Source: Niallia nealsonii (GTDB taxonomy: Bacteria > Bacillota > Bacilli > Bacillales > Cytobacillaceae). From it: a stretch of 64,000 bases of DNA. Where the stretch lies: contig NZ_PISE01000026.1 in the NCBI RefSeq assembly GCF_002835805.1, forward strand, positions 1 to 64,000, in the 5' to 3' direction. Below are positions 28,067 to 36,846 of the stretch, in pieces. The notes under the pieces were generated by a model that did not search any database, had not been told where the DNA came from, and saw only the letters and a program-made list of their open reading frames with translations. Both the position numbers and the translations under genes were made by a program. Every line of letters begins with the position of its first letter. The first letter of the stretch is position 1.

Positions 28067-28106
28067 TAAAAAAGATAACCAGACTATTTTCTGGCTATCT
28101 TTTTTA
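28067..28106. terminator. Terminator after the fabZ-like gene
   Basis: Stem of about 15 bases with one mismatch (AAAAAAGATAACCAG with CTGGCTATCTTTTTT), four bases past the stop codon. Confidence 0.85.
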
Positions 28107-28110
28107 ACCA

Positions 28111-28530
28111 TTATTTAAAAGAAAACAGAAATTCTGCTTCCCCAATTAATTCCCCGCGAACAGTTGCTCTTCCTGTGGCTTTGGCAATTGTTTTTTTTAC
28201 TTTGGAGACAAATACCTCCACACAAAGTTCATCTCCTGGGAACACTTGTTTACGGATACGGCAATTATGAATGCGAGCTAAAAGTGCTTGTTTATTATCA
28301 TGTTTTTCATCACTGTGAATGGCAACCGCTGTTACTTGAGCTATCGCTTCGACAATTAGCACACCTGGCATAAGGGGACTATTTGGATTTTGGCCAAATG
28401 CAAAGGTATCTTCTTTGCTGATTTGTTTGACGCCAACCGCCATTTTCCCTTCTTTCAGCTCTAAAATCTCATCGACTAAAGGCAATGGATACCGGCTTAG
28501 TATCTCTTTCACTTTAGGGAGATTCATCAT
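28111..28530 (-). CDS. FabZ-like hot-dog fold protein without catalytic histidine
   Basis: A 139-residue relative of 3-hydroxyacyl-ACP dehydratase. RYPLPLVDEILELKEG, MPGVLIVEAIAQ (with the active glutamate) and VFPGDEL match FabZ. The catalytic histidine of the GHFP motif is replaced: the segment reads FGQNPNSP. The HRYPF histidine is also changed (SRYPL). Dehydration is thus unlikely; acyl-ACP or acyl-CoA binding is possible. The start overlaps the plsC stop by 4 bases (ATGA), with AAAGGA 8 bases upstream, so the two are coupled. True FabZ must be encoded elsewhere. Confidence 0.8.
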   Translation of the reverse strand: MMNLPKVKEILSRYPLPLVDEILELKEGKMAVGVKQISKEDTFAFGQNPNSPLMPGVLIVEAIAQVTAVAIHSDEKHDNKQALLARIHNCRIRKQVFPGDELCVEVFVSKVKKTIAKATGRATVRGELIGEAEFLFSFK

Positions 28531-29138
28531 TTTTTTGATCCTTTATTCGGCTTAATCTCTTCTTGTAAAGCCGCCATTACATCACTTAATTCTTTTGTTA
28601 CATCCACGACATCTTTTTTCGCGCCGTCACTTGTTTTTAAATAAATAGGATCGCCGAAAATAACCGTAATTTTTTTGCCGCTTAATAATCCTTTTAAATC
28701 CGTTGGACCGCTAAATGCAGCAGGTATAATTGGACACTTTGCTAAATTTGCAATCGTTGCTGCTCCTCTTTTTAGCGGTACATCTTCTGACGTTCTTGTT
28801 CCGCTTGGAAAAATCCCCACGATCTTGCCATCCTTTATTAGTTTAACTGGCGTTTTAATGCTGCTTGGTCCTGGATTTGCACGATCGACAGGAAAAGCAT
28901 TAATGCTATTAAAAAATTTTGCTGTTTTCGGTGTATCAAACAGCTCTTTTTTCGCCATAAAGTGAATATGCTTTGGCAACATAGCCGTTCCAAGTGCAAC
29001 AACATCAACCCAGCCAATATGAGAACACGCCACGACATAGCCTTGTCCCTCTTCTGGGAGTTTGTCTTTATTAATCACCTTTGTACGTCCAAATAATCTT
29101 AACACGACATTGGCAAAGTTTGCTGTAAAGGTATACAT
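28527..29138 (-). CDS. plsC: 1-acylglycerol-3-phosphate acyltransferase, Bacillus YhdO type
   Basis: Membrane-associated acyltransferase that makes phosphatidic acid from lysophosphatidic acid. The 203-residue protein has the HX4D site (CSHIGWVDVVAL, about residue 36), NAFPVDRANPGPSSIKTP and VGIFPSGTRTSEDVPLKRGA. The serine in FPSGTRT, in place of the usual glutamate, is also what I recall for the B. subtilis enzyme, so it is not a defect. It is first gene of a two-gene operon with the FabZ-like protein and has a Fur-like box in front. Confidence 0.88.
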   Translation of the reverse strand: MYTFTANFANVVLRLFGRTKVINKDKLPEEGQGYVVACSHIGWVDVVALGTAMLPKHIHFMAKKELFDTPKTAKFFNSINAFPVDRANPGPSSIKTPVKLIKDGKIVGIFPSGTRTSEDVPLKRGAATIANLAKCPIIPAAFSGPTDLKGLLSGKKITVIFGDPIYLKTSDGAKKDVVDVTKELSDVMAALQEEIKPNKGSKK

Positions 29139-29160
29139 GGATAAAACTCCTTTATATGTA

Positions 29161-29178
29161 TGATAATAATCGTTATCA
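29161..29178 (-). promoter_or_regulatory. Fur-box-like sequence upstream of plsC
   Basis: TGATAATAATCGTTATCA, matching the 7-1-7 Fur consensus TGATAATnATTATCA at 12 of 14 defined positions in its best window. A further TATGATAA follows. It lies 22 bases from the plsC start codon, where binding would block transcription or initiation. Confidence 0.45.
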
Positions 29179-29349
29179 AGTATGATAAACGCAATATCTG
29201 CTATTCGTTCAAATAGGGAGATTGGAAAAAATTTCAGCCATATTCCCTAATTTATTTGTATTATACCATCTACTATTAGTACTAGATACTATAATTTATC
29301 CTTATATTAAATTATATACTATAATGACAAAAATGAGTAGACAGAAAAA

Positions 29350-29393
29350 AATAGCGGGACTCTTTATTAAACACTAAAGATTCCCGCTTTTGC
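29350..29393 (-). terminator. Terminator after the HAD hydrolase gene
   Basis: GCGGGA-TCTTTA stem with one mismatch and, on the minus strand, a T-run after GCTA. It lies 10 bases past the stop codon. Confidence 0.8.
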
Positions 29394-29402
29394 TAGAATA
29401 AA

Positions 29403-30278
29403 TTAATTTGCCACTTCTATTTGGTTTAGCATCTTATTAATGGTTTTCGCTACCCCATTTTGGTCATTTGTATCCGTCACTTCTAAACAAACAGCTTTTA
29501 CATCCTCTCTTGCATTTCCCATTGCTACAGGGTATCCAACAAGAGAGAGCATGGACAAATCATTCATGCTATCTCCCATCGCTAATGTCTCTTGCAAAGA
29601 AATGCCTAAATGGTCTGCTAACTTTGTTAAAGCATGGCCTTTAGATGCTAAAAGATGTTCAAATTCAAAATTATATTTTCCTGAAGTAACAAGGGTGACA
29701 GATGTATCCTCTTTAAAGGTTTCCCATCCCTTGGCTAATTTTTGCAGATCAAAAGAAAAAGCAAGGATATTATAAACGGGGATTGATTCATCTTCTAAAT
29801 CTTTATACGAGTTGATAAAAGAAAAATTGGTTTGTTTAAATTGCGTATTTGCGTAGTGTTCCAATTCAGCACGGTCTATATCTGGATTTGCCGTACATAA
29901 ACGGTCCATTTCAATTGTAATTAACTCTCTTGCTGTTTGCGGTGTATATAAATAATTTTTGCTGAACACTTCATAATAATAATCATTTTCTTCTAGCCAC
30001 TTGAGCAAGTCTAGCGCCTTCTTTTTTTCCATTGGCACATCGTGCATTAACTCTCCATCTGGGGTATGGATAGTGGCTCCATTTGCAGCAATAATCCATG
30101 TTTTAATGCCCGTTTCCTTAAATATTTCCACCACATCTGGATAGTTTCTTCCTGTTGCCACAATGATCTCTATCCCTCTTTTTTGTGCCTCTTTTAAACT
30201 TTCCACATTTTCTTTGCTTAACTTGCTTTCATGATTTAATAATGTTCCATCTAAATCAAATGTCATGCATGAATTCAT
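29403..30278 (-). CDS. Cof-type HAD-superfamily phosphatase
   Basis: Cytoplasmic phosphatase of 291 residues, probably acting on sugar phosphates or nucleotides. It shows HAD motif I MTFDLDGTLL (residues 5-14), motif II VATGRN, a type C2B cap (about 85-190), motif III lysine in ASKGHAL and motif IV AMGDSMNDLSML. B. subtilis YkrA is a similar protein. The ribosome site AAAGGGGG is 8 bases before the ATG. It follows the DeoR-family regulator by 14 bases, so they form an operon and the regulator may sense its substrate. Confidence 0.88.
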   Translation of the reverse strand: MNSCMTFDLDGTLLNHESKLSKENVESLKEAQKRGIEIIVATGRNYPDVVEIFKETGIKTWIIAANGATIHTPDGELMHDVPMEKKKALDLLKWLEENDYYYEVFSKNYLYTPQTARELITIEMDRLCTANPDIDRAELEHYANTQFKQTNFSFINSYKDLEDESIPVYNILAFSFDLQKLAKGWETFKEDTSVTLVTSGKYNFEFEHLLASKGHALTKLADHLGISLQETLAMGDSMNDLSMLSLVGYPVAMGNAREDVKAVCLEVTDTNDQNGVAKTINKMLNQIEVAN

Positions 30279-30292
30279 TTTATTTCCCCCTT

Positions 30293-31051
30293 TTAATTTT
30301 GTACAATCAAAAGCTCGACGCCATTGTCTTTTAATAATCCCATAAATGTCGGATCAGGCTCTTTATCGGTAATAAACAAATCAATTTCCTTTAATTCTGC
30401 AAATCGGTAAAATTCTGTAATGCCAATCTTACTGTTGTCAGCAAGCACAATTACTTGTTTTGCTTGCTGCATCATTTTTCTTTTTACCGCACCATCTTCT
30501 TGGTCTGCAATGGTAAGACCATTTTCTGATACACCAACAACACCGATAAATGCTTTATCCACTAAATAAAAATCTAATTTTTCCAGAACAGAATGGCCAT
30601 ATAAATAGCGATGTTCTTTATGGAATTTCCCGCCAAGCAAATGAATCTTCGGCTCTTTTTTGTCGGAAAGCATTTCAGCAGCATGAATGGAATTGGTAAT
30701 AATGGTACAGTCTTTTTCCACATACTCTCCCATTGTCTGCACAGTAGTGGAAGCGTCTAATATAATATGATCATTTTCTTGAATTAAGGATGCTGCCAAT
30801 TTTCCAATTCGCTGTTTTTCTTCAGAAACAAATTTCAAACGGCTTTCGTAATTATGGACCTTTTTATGCTGGCTCGGAAGAATGGCTCCTCCTCGTGTAC
30901 GAATAATTTTTTGCTGGTCTGCAAGTTTTACTAAATCTCTTCTTGCAGTATCTCTTGACACATCAAACTGTGTGCAGATTTCATCAACAGTTATTCGGTT
31001 ATTTGCTGTTAAATTTTCTAGTATCAGCAATAGTCGTTCTTCCTGGGACAT
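30293..31051 (-). CDS. DeoR/GlpR-family transcriptional regulator
   Basis: Repressor-type regulator of 252 residues: N-terminal winged helix with DeoR signature (RITVDEICTQFDVSRDTARRDL, IIRTRGGAI) and a C-terminal sugar-phosphate sensor domain related to phosphosugar isomerases (ILDASTTVQTMGEYV, FIGVVGVSENGLTIAD, VLADNSKIG). The ATG at 31051 is chosen because AAAGGAG lies 6 bases before it. Its only partner here is the HAD phosphatase, which suggests control of phosphosugar detoxification or turnover. Confidence 0.9.
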   Translation of the reverse strand: MSQEERLLLILENLTANNRITVDEICTQFDVSRDTARRDLVKLADQQKIIRTRGGAILPSQHKKVHNYESRLKFVSEEKQRIGKLAASLIQENDHIILDASTTVQTMGEYVEKDCTIITNSIHAAEMLSDKKEPKIHLLGGKFHKEHRYLYGHSVLEKLDFYLVDKAFIGVVGVSENGLTIADQEDGAVKRKMMQQAKQVIVLADNSKIGITEFYRFAELKEIDLFITDKEPDPTFMGLLKDNGVELLIVQN

Positions 31052-31212
31052 GTTTTCTCCTTTTTCCATCTATTATATAAGTAATTATAAGTTATAATTA
31101 CTGAAAAAACTATATATTTTAAGTGAAAAAAGTAAAATCACTTAAAAAAACTTATTTATTACACATTAGCAGGCTTTTATTCCCCACTGCTTAAAGTTGC
31201 ACTTTATTGCAC

Positions 31213-31252
31213 AAAAAAACTTATATGCTAGTTTGCAGCATATAAGTTTTTT
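31213..31252. terminator. Terminator after the alpha/beta hydrolase gene
   Basis: 16-base perfect stem (AAAAAACTTATATGCT with its complement) around a 7-base loop, directly next to the stop codon. Confidence 0.88.
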
Positions 31253-31253
31253 A

Positions 31254-32033
31254 CTAATAATTCATATTCACTTTTTGCAGCCATTCACAAGTTTTATCGA
31301 TTAGCTGCTGATAATGCTTTCCATTTGAAAAAGTATGATTTGCATTATAAATCGTATCTGTTTCTACATTTCCATGCGCCCTTTTCAAATAGCTTTTTTT
31401 ATACTTTTCTAACCCTTCATACGATATATCGTCATCTGCTGTTCCATGGATTAACAGAACATCGCCGCTAAAAACAGCTGCTTCTTCTAATGGATAAAAA
31501 TTTTTCATCTGTTCAAAATAATAAGAACTAAAATAGTAGCCATTAAAATCAATTGTTGGCACATGAATTAATGTTTGTACATAATCTTCTCCAAAAATTT
31601 GCACAAGTTCTTTATATGGATCGCTTACCGCTGCCCATTGGATAAGTTTCGTAATGCGTTTATCCGTATTGGCTGTTAAAAGTGCTGTTGCTCCTCCTAA
31701 ACTATGGCCAAGAAGAATTAACTCTTCCACATATGGAAATGATGACGCATAATCCATCATAACTTTTGTTTGCTCGATTAATTCAGGCATGCTGTAATTT
31801 CCATAAATGCCGCTGCTTTCCCCGCAGCCGCTATAATCAAAACGAAAAACAATATAGTTTTCTTTTGTTAGACGCTGTCCTGTTTTTACAAATAAGCGAT
31901 CTACTCCAACCTTTGAACCAATTAATCCATGGCAGATAATAATAGCTTTGTATGACTTATTTTCTTGAAAATCTTTTGGAAAATCAACCGATAAAACAAG
32001 TTCTTCCTTTTTCCAGTTTATCATTTTAAACAT
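31254..32033 (-). CDS. Alpha/beta hydrolase (serine esterase type)
   Basis: Cytoplasmic serine hydrolase of 259 residues. The oxyanion segment ICHGLIGSKVGVDRLF, FRFDYSGCGESSGIYGNYS, nucleophile elbow LLGHSLGGATALL (serine near residue 113), LIHGTADDDISYE with the acid and NANHTFSNG with the histidine form a complete triad. This is the BAAT/dienelactone-hydrolase-like group often called cinnamoyl-esterase type; the substrate is unknown. ATG 32033 is 8 bases from AGGAGG; ATG 32039 is too close. Confidence 0.85.
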   Translation of the reverse strand: MFKMINWKKEELVLSVDFPKDFQENKSYKAIIICHGLIGSKVGVDRLFVKTGQRLTKENYIVFRFDYSGCGESSGIYGNYSMPELIEQTKVMMDYASSFPYVEELILLGHSLGGATALLTANTDKRITKLIQWAAVSDPYKELVQIFGEDYVQTLIHVPTIDFNGYYFSSYYFEQMKNFYPLEEAAVFSGDVLLIHGTADDDISYEGLEKYKKSYLKRAHGNVETDTIYNANHTFSNGKHYQQLIDKTCEWLQKVNMNY

Positions 32034-32290
32034 ATACATTTCCTCCTAGTCCAACTGCAGCCTAAATAGAATACGACTTTAAAACAATTACTTTCTTAAT
32101 ATGTACGTATCAATAAATTTTATATATAACTTTTCCTACCTGTTTACTATGTTTTTGAACAAACGATATTTTCTAGATAATAGTTTTATTATAGTGTACT
32201 TTCTTTTTTCTTGTCAAAATAAAATTTGTTTTTTTGCTGAATTCTTTTTGCCAATATGAAATAATAAAAGAAAACTAAAGGAAGACATAC

Positions 32291-33079
32291 ATGTATACAG
32301 ACTATCATCATCACTCCAACCATTCATTCGACTCCCAGGCAAATATGGAGCAAGTGTGCAAAAAGGCGCTTGACAAGGGGATAAAAGAACTTTGTTTTAC
32401 AGAGCATTTTTCTGTTAATCCTATTGCCCCTACCTATGGACATATGAATTGGTCCCTTTATTTAAAGAGCTTATCAAATTGCCGCGAAAAATTCCAAGGG
32501 CAATTAACCATTAAAACAGGAATTGAATTATGCGAACCTCATTTAATGATGGATGCATATAAAAATGCGCTTTCCGATCTTCCACTAGATTTTATCCTAG
32601 GATCTGTTCATAATATCAATCAATTAACATTGCGGAAATTTATGAATGGTTTTCCAGAAAAAGATTGCTATCAAGAATATTTCCTAGAATTGGAAAAAAT
32701 GGTTCAACATGCAGATATTGACGTGATTGCCCATTTTGATTTAATGAAAAGATATGCTTATCCCATTTATGGCCGCTACTCTTTTGAAAAATACGAGCCA
32801 ATTATTACTTCTATTTTACAAACAGCTATAAAACGTGGCATCGGCCTTGAAATTAATACATCTGGATGGCGGACATCGTTAAACGAGTCCCTTCCTTCTA
32901 AAGATATTCTTTTTTTATACAACAAGTTAGGCGGAGAAATTCTTACGATCGGCTCGGATTCTCATCATGTTGAAACAGCTGGCGATCATTATGAAGAAGC
33001 CATTCAACTAGCAAAAGAATGTGGGTTTAAAGGGATATTCATTTATACAAAACGAGTACCGAAAATGATTGTCTTGTAA
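32291..33079 (+). CDS. hisJ: Histidinol-phosphatase, PHP family
   Basis: Metal-dependent PHP-domain phosphatase of 262 residues, the Gram-positive type that makes L-histidinol from histidinol phosphate. Metal ligands are visible in DYHHHSNHSFDS, LCFTEHFSV, GIELCEP, ILGSVHNI, DVIAHFDLMKRY and IGSDSHHVE. A weak ribosome site (AAAGGAAGACATAC) precedes the ATG. It is not in a his operon here, as is common for hisJ in Bacillus. A related PHP phosphoesterase function cannot be excluded. Confidence 0.85.
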   Translation: MYTDYHHHSNHSFDSQANMEQVCKKALDKGIKELCFTEHFSVNPIAPTYGHMNWSLYLKSLSNCREKFQGQLTIKTGIELCEPHLMMDAYKNALSDLPLDFILGSVHNINQLTLRKFMNGFPEKDCYQEYFLELEKMVQHADIDVIAHFDLMKRYAYPIYGRYSFEKYEPIITSILQTAIKRGIGLEINTSGWRTSLNESLPSKDILFLYNKLGGEILTIGSDSHHVETAGDHYEEAIQLAKECGFKGIFIYTKRVPKMIVL

Positions 33080-33106
33080 AACCTTACTTCCCTTTAATGA
33101 GGAAGA

Positions 33107-33150
33107 AAAAAGCGGAATTTTTAAGGACATCCTTTAAAAATTCCGCTTTT
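33107..33150. terminator. Bidirectional terminator between hisJ and the ABC operon
   Basis: About 20-base stem (AAAAAGCGGAATTTTTAA...) with a short loop and T-run, between convergent genes. Confidence 0.88.
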
Positions 33151-33204
33151 CTTCTATTATATAAGAAACAATCAATTCACTTATTCTAATAATCGCCTAT
33201 TCGA

Positions 33205-33576
33205 TTAACTGCGCAACAGGAAAGCCTTTGTTTGTATAGCTTCTATATGAATTTTCGGTTTAGAAATAAGTTTCGAATAACTTTTCTGCTCTTCTATAAT
33301 AGATGAATTTATGCTGCTTTGCTTTTTTATTTTTTCACTTCTTTGTTGCTTTTTAGTTGTTTTATTACAAGTAACAGCCGTTTTCGCCGCTAGTTGAAAA
33401 AGATATTTTTCAAAATCTTCTTGTTCCATTTCAAAAAAACGACTATAGGCAGTAACAAATACTTTTTCTACCACCCTGCTCGCTAATTCTTCATCACGGA
33501 CAACACAAAAAACAAGGTGGAAAAGCTTTTGTGCATGAACAGTTACAAGATTTTCGTATTCTTTTGTTTTTGCCAC
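33205..33576 (-). CDS. Small ECF-sigma-region-2-like protein
   Basis: A 123-residue protein, last gene of the YtrA-like ABC operon, starting 28 bases after the permease stop. Residues about 12-75 (LFHLVFCVVRDEELASRVVEKVF, YLFQLAAKTAVTCNKTTKKQQR) resemble sigma-70 region 2: an LYRLA-like helix, an acidic aDvvQevF-like helix and a basic end. Region 4 is absent and the tail is a lysine/serine-rich segment without matches. It could be an anti-sigma decoy, a DNA- or RNA-polymerase-binding regulator, or a decayed sigma gene. GTG at 33576 fits AAAGGTGG 9 bases upstream. Confidence 0.6.
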   Translation of the reverse strand: MAKTKEYENLVTVHAQKLFHLVFCVVRDEELASRVVEKVFVTAYSRFFEMEQEDFEKYLFQLAAKTAVTCNKTTKKQQRSEKIKKQSSINSSIIEEQKSYSKLISKPKIHIEAIQTKAFLLRS

Positions 33577-33604
33577 AATGCACATCCACCTTTCCAATTC
33601 CTTT

Positions 33605-35575
33605 TTATTTATTTAATTCGTCTTTGATAAAATTAGGCATATTTTTTGCAGATAGATAAGCAATCTCGTTTGTTCCATTTTTGTAAATAACTAACAGAGA
33701 ATACGACTTAAAATTGCTGCTTGCATCATCTAATAATTGTTTTTTGATATCGTCTTTTTTTACCGTTGTTTTTTGCTTGGCTTCAAGTATTTTCCTCTCA
33801 ATTTTTTCCCCCTCAAAATCATACATATTTTGCGTAATGCCAGTATTTTGGGATTTTACAATTTGAATTTCCTTTACTTCATCAGAAACGGCAAATGATT
33901 TTTCAAGCATGCCTTTTTTGTCCAGCCAATTAATGGTTTCTGTATAAGTTGGATTAATCGTCATATTATAATAGCTGTTGTTTTTATTCTTTAATGTAAA
34001 TTCTATATTAGCAATATTCCAATAATCTCGTTTCATATTTTCATAGGATTGGTTTAAAATATCCCGTTTTAAAACGGTCATCAATTCAATGATTTCACTC
34101 TTTTGTAATAAACGAATACCTTCACCAATCATAATATTGCTTATATCATCACTTCTCCACGAAAAAATCGGATAGTTTAATGTTTTAAATTCTTCTGTTT
34201 CATAAATTGGTTTGATTATTTCTTGGTACTTTTTACTATTAAAAGCATAATCACGATACATACTTTTCCCATTTTTCAGTTTATATTCTAATCTTACTGT
34301 TGTATCTTGATCACTGTCTTTTGCATCTTTTTCCATTGCTAATTTTTTATGAAGAGCGATTACATCCTGAATATTTTCTTTAGAACTCATCATTTTTATG
34401 ATGTTTTCCGTTTCATCACTTTCACTTGTCATAAATGTGTATTGGTCATCCATAAAGGAAACACTCTCAACAGCTTCTGCATCAGGCACCTTCTTTTCGT
34501 ACATTTTCACAAAGGGAACCGAGATGCCAATTACTAGAATGACCACGGCAGCAAAGTAGCCAAAATGTTTTAAACGATAAAATACTCGCCATGTTTTTTC
34601 TAATATCATCTCCGCTAATAAATAGCCTACTAAGCCTCCAAAGAAATTGCCAATAACCATTGCTGGTTTCCCTGCATCAACAATTTCTCCATAAAGACTG
34701 CCGATTAAAACAAAAGAAAGAGCAAATACATATTTAAAAATTCCTTTTAATTTTGCAAAAACAATCGCTTGAGAAATATATTCGACTTTTCTTTTTCGAT
34801 ATAAAAATAAGCCCAGGAAATAAAAAACAATCGCCAGCAGGAAATACGCAATATAATGATAAACTTTTGTATCATCATTCCATATAATTGCTGGAGCTAA
34901 AAGGGGTGAAAGGAACAATAATTTATCTTCATCTAAATAATGATCAATTGGAAATCCATGTACCCACATTGTGATGTTAAAACATAAAAGGGCAAAAAAA
35001 CCAACTGGCAATACTAGAAGCAAACAAGTCAGCACCCCTTGAAAAACAGATAAACCAGTCAGCATGCCAATACATACACATGCTGTAAATAGCACGATGC
35101 TAAAGATAGAAAAAATGAAAACCCATTTATAGATATCAGAAACAGGGAAAAAATATTCCAAATTTGCAACAGAATAAATAAACCGCAAAATAATTCCATT
35201 TACTAAGATAGGCAAAATTAATAAAATGATTCCACTGATGCTGTAATAATGAAAAAGATAGTTTCGTTTCATAGGCATGCTATGGATTAAGTCACTATAT
35301 GACTTTGACTGCAAAAAACGAAATAGAAAAACTGCTAAAAGGATAGGCAAAATGATCATCACCAATATTTGTACAAAGACATTTACATCAAATACCTTTT
35401 CAAACATCGGATAATAATCAGGGCTGTTCTTCCAAGCTTCGTCTTTTTCTATCAACAGCAAATACAATGGCACAGAAAAAAAGAGCGCAAAAAATGATAC
35501 AATGCTAACCCATCCGACATTGCGCAAAACAAGAACAGCTAATTGCTTATGATAAAAGGATGTTTTGGATGGCAT
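33605..35575 (-). CDS. ABC transporter permease (YtrC/YtrD-like, DUF6449 type)
   Basis: Integral membrane partner of the ATPase encoded just upstream. The 656-residue protein has about nine hydrophobic helices: six or seven in residues 15-270 (ABC-2 type), two more up to about 360, and a large C-terminal extracytoplasmic domain (about 370-656) without helices, as in proteins annotated DUF6449. The start codon is ATG with GGGGGA 8 bases upstream and overlaps the ATPase gene by 29 bases. In the B. subtilis ytr operon comparable permeases act with cell-wall antibiotic responses; that role is inferred here from synteny. Confidence 0.85.
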   Translation of the reverse strand: MPSKTSFYHKQLAVLVLRNVGWVSIVSFFALFFSVPLYLLLIEKDEAWKNSPDYYPMFEKVFDVNVFVQILVMIILPILLAVFLFRFLQSKSYSDLIHSMPMKRNYLFHYYSISGIILLILPILVNGIILRFIYSVANLEYFFPVSDIYKWVFIFSIFSIVLFTACVCIGMLTGLSVFQGVLTCLLLVLPVGFFALLCFNITMWVHGFPIDHYLDEDKLLFLSPLLAPAIIWNDDTKVYHYIAYFLLAIVFYFLGLFLYRKRKVEYISQAIVFAKLKGIFKYVFALSFVLIGSLYGEIVDAGKPAMVIGNFFGGLVGYLLAEMILEKTWRVFYRLKHFGYFAAVVILVIGISVPFVKMYEKKVPDAEAVESVSFMDDQYTFMTSESDETENIIKMMSSKENIQDVIALHKKLAMEKDAKDSDQDTTVRLEYKLKNGKSMYRDYAFNSKKYQEIIKPIYETEEFKTLNYPIFSWRSDDISNIMIGEGIRLLQKSEIIELMTVLKRDILNQSYENMKRDYWNIANIEFTLKNKNNSYYNMTINPTYTETINWLDKKGMLEKSFAVSDEVKEIQIVKSQNTGITQNMYDFEGEKIERKILEAKQKTTVKKDDIKKQLLDDASSNFKSYSLLVIYKNGTNEIAYLSAKNMPNFIKDELNK

Positions 35576-36449
35576 AATTCATATCCCCCATTTCATAAAT
35601 AAATATTTCTTCTAATGTTAGTGGCAGCATATCTAACAGTACTGGTTTAAAAGTTTCGATATTTGTTAAAATCTTTTGCTTTTCTCCTCTTACAATCAGC
35701 ATATACACGCTGCCTCTTTGCTCCATATAAAGAGGCTTTACACTTTCTTTCCAGTCTTCTTTTGTTTCTTTCGGAAATGCGACTTGAATTTTATGAATAT
35801 CAGATTTCAAATCATCAATATCTTTTTCAATCATGCATGTTCCTTTATGGATAATGCCAATATGGTCGCATAAATCCTCTACTTCTCTTAAATTATGGGA
35901 GGAAATAATCACCGTCATGTCTCGTTCTGCCACTTCTTGAACAAGCAAGTTTTTCACCTTTGTGCGAATGACAGGATCTAGCCCATCAAATGGTTCATCG
36001 AGAATAAATACGCTAGGATTAGTCGATAAGGCGAGCCAAAAAGCTGCCTGACGCTGCAAACCTTTTGAATACGTATGGATTTTTTTATTCACGTCCAATT
36101 CAAACACTTCTCCAAGCTTTAAAAAACGTTCTTCGCTCCAATTTGGATAAATCGATTGGAAAAATTTAGCCATTTGTTTTGTTGTATATTGGGGGAAAAA
36201 GGTTGGATAGTCGGGCATAAAAAACACGGACTGTTTAATAGCATTGTTTTCATATACATTCTCCCCTGCTATTGTAACCGTACCGCTATCTTGTTTCAGA
36301 ATGCCTGCCAATGTTTTTAGCATCGTGGTTTTCCCGGCACCATTTGAACCAAGAAGACCATAAATAGATCCTTTATTTACATTTAACGATAAGTCATCTA
36401 GTATTTGATCTTTTTCAATTTTTTTATTAACATGTTCCAATTTGATCAT
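35547..36449 (-). CDS. ABC transporter ATP-binding protein (YtrB-like)
   Basis: ATPase of 300 residues. Walker A GLLGSNGAGKTTMLK (about residue 38), Q-loop FFMPDYPTF, signature HTYSKGLQRQAAFWLAL, Walker B VFILDEPFDGLDP and H-loop ISSHNLREVEDL are intact; a C-terminal extension of about 80 residues follows. It starts one base after the GntR regulator stop, so the regulator, ATPase, permease and sigma-like protein form one operon. Confidence 0.92.
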   Translation of the reverse strand: MIKLEHVNKKIEKDQILDDLSLNVNKGSIYGLLGSNGAGKTTMLKTLAGILKQDSGTVTIAGENVYENNAIKQSVFFMPDYPTFFPQYTTKQMAKFFQSIYPNWSEERFLKLGEVFELDVNKKIHTYSKGLQRQAAFWLALSTNPSVFILDEPFDGLDPVIRTKVKNLLVQEVAERDMTVIISSHNLREVEDLCDHIGIIHKGTCMIEKDIDDLKSDIHKIQVAFPKETKEDWKESVKPLYMEQRGSVYMLIVRGEKQKILTNIETFKPVLLDMLPLTLEEIFIYEMGDMNYAIQNILLS

Positions 36450-36450
36450 T

Positions 36451-36831
36451 TCAACTAGTTCCTCCTTTCTGGTCTTTCAAATTTTCTACAAGCTGGATAA
36501 TATCATCTGGCTTTACTCCTAAAAAAAGGGCTTCTGATATCAGTTTTTCTAATTTTCGTAAGGCTTCTTTTAATTTGGTTTCATCTTGCATGAGGTTAGA
36601 AGCATTAACAAAACTGCCTTTTCCTTTGATTGAATAAATATATCCTTTTGTCTCCAATTCCCGATATGCTTTTTGAATGGTGTTTGGATTAATGGTTAAT
36701 TGAGCAGCTAATGTCCGGACAGATGGAAGCTGCTCATCTGGAACCATAACGCCTGATACAATCAATTCTATTAATTTATCCACTAATTGCTCATATATAG
36801 GGGTTCGGCTTCGCAAATCAAGCTCAAACAT
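36451..36831 (-). CDS. GntR-family regulator, YtrA subfamily
   Basis: Repressor of 126 residues: an N-terminal GntR winged helix (PIYEQLVDKLIELIVSGVM, QLPSVRTLAAQLTINPNTIQKAYRELETKGYIYSIKGKGSFV) and a short helical dimerisation tail of about 50 residues, the YtrA layout. It heads the ABC operon and probably represses it through the inverted repeat just upstream. Confidence 0.92.
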   Translation of the reverse strand: MFELDLRSRTPIYEQLVDKLIELIVSGVMVPDEQLPSVRTLAAQLTINPNTIQKAYRELETKGYIYSIKGKGSFVNASNLMQDETKLKEALRKLEKLISEALFLGVKPDDIIQLVENLKDQKGGTS

Positions 36832-36846
36832 AATAAACCCTCCAAT

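Noticed and set aside
28527-29138. FPSGTRT in PlsC as a defective EGTRS motif
   Set aside because: The same FPSGTRT form occurs, as I recall, in the functional B. subtilis PlsC (YhdO), so it is not a sign of inactivity.
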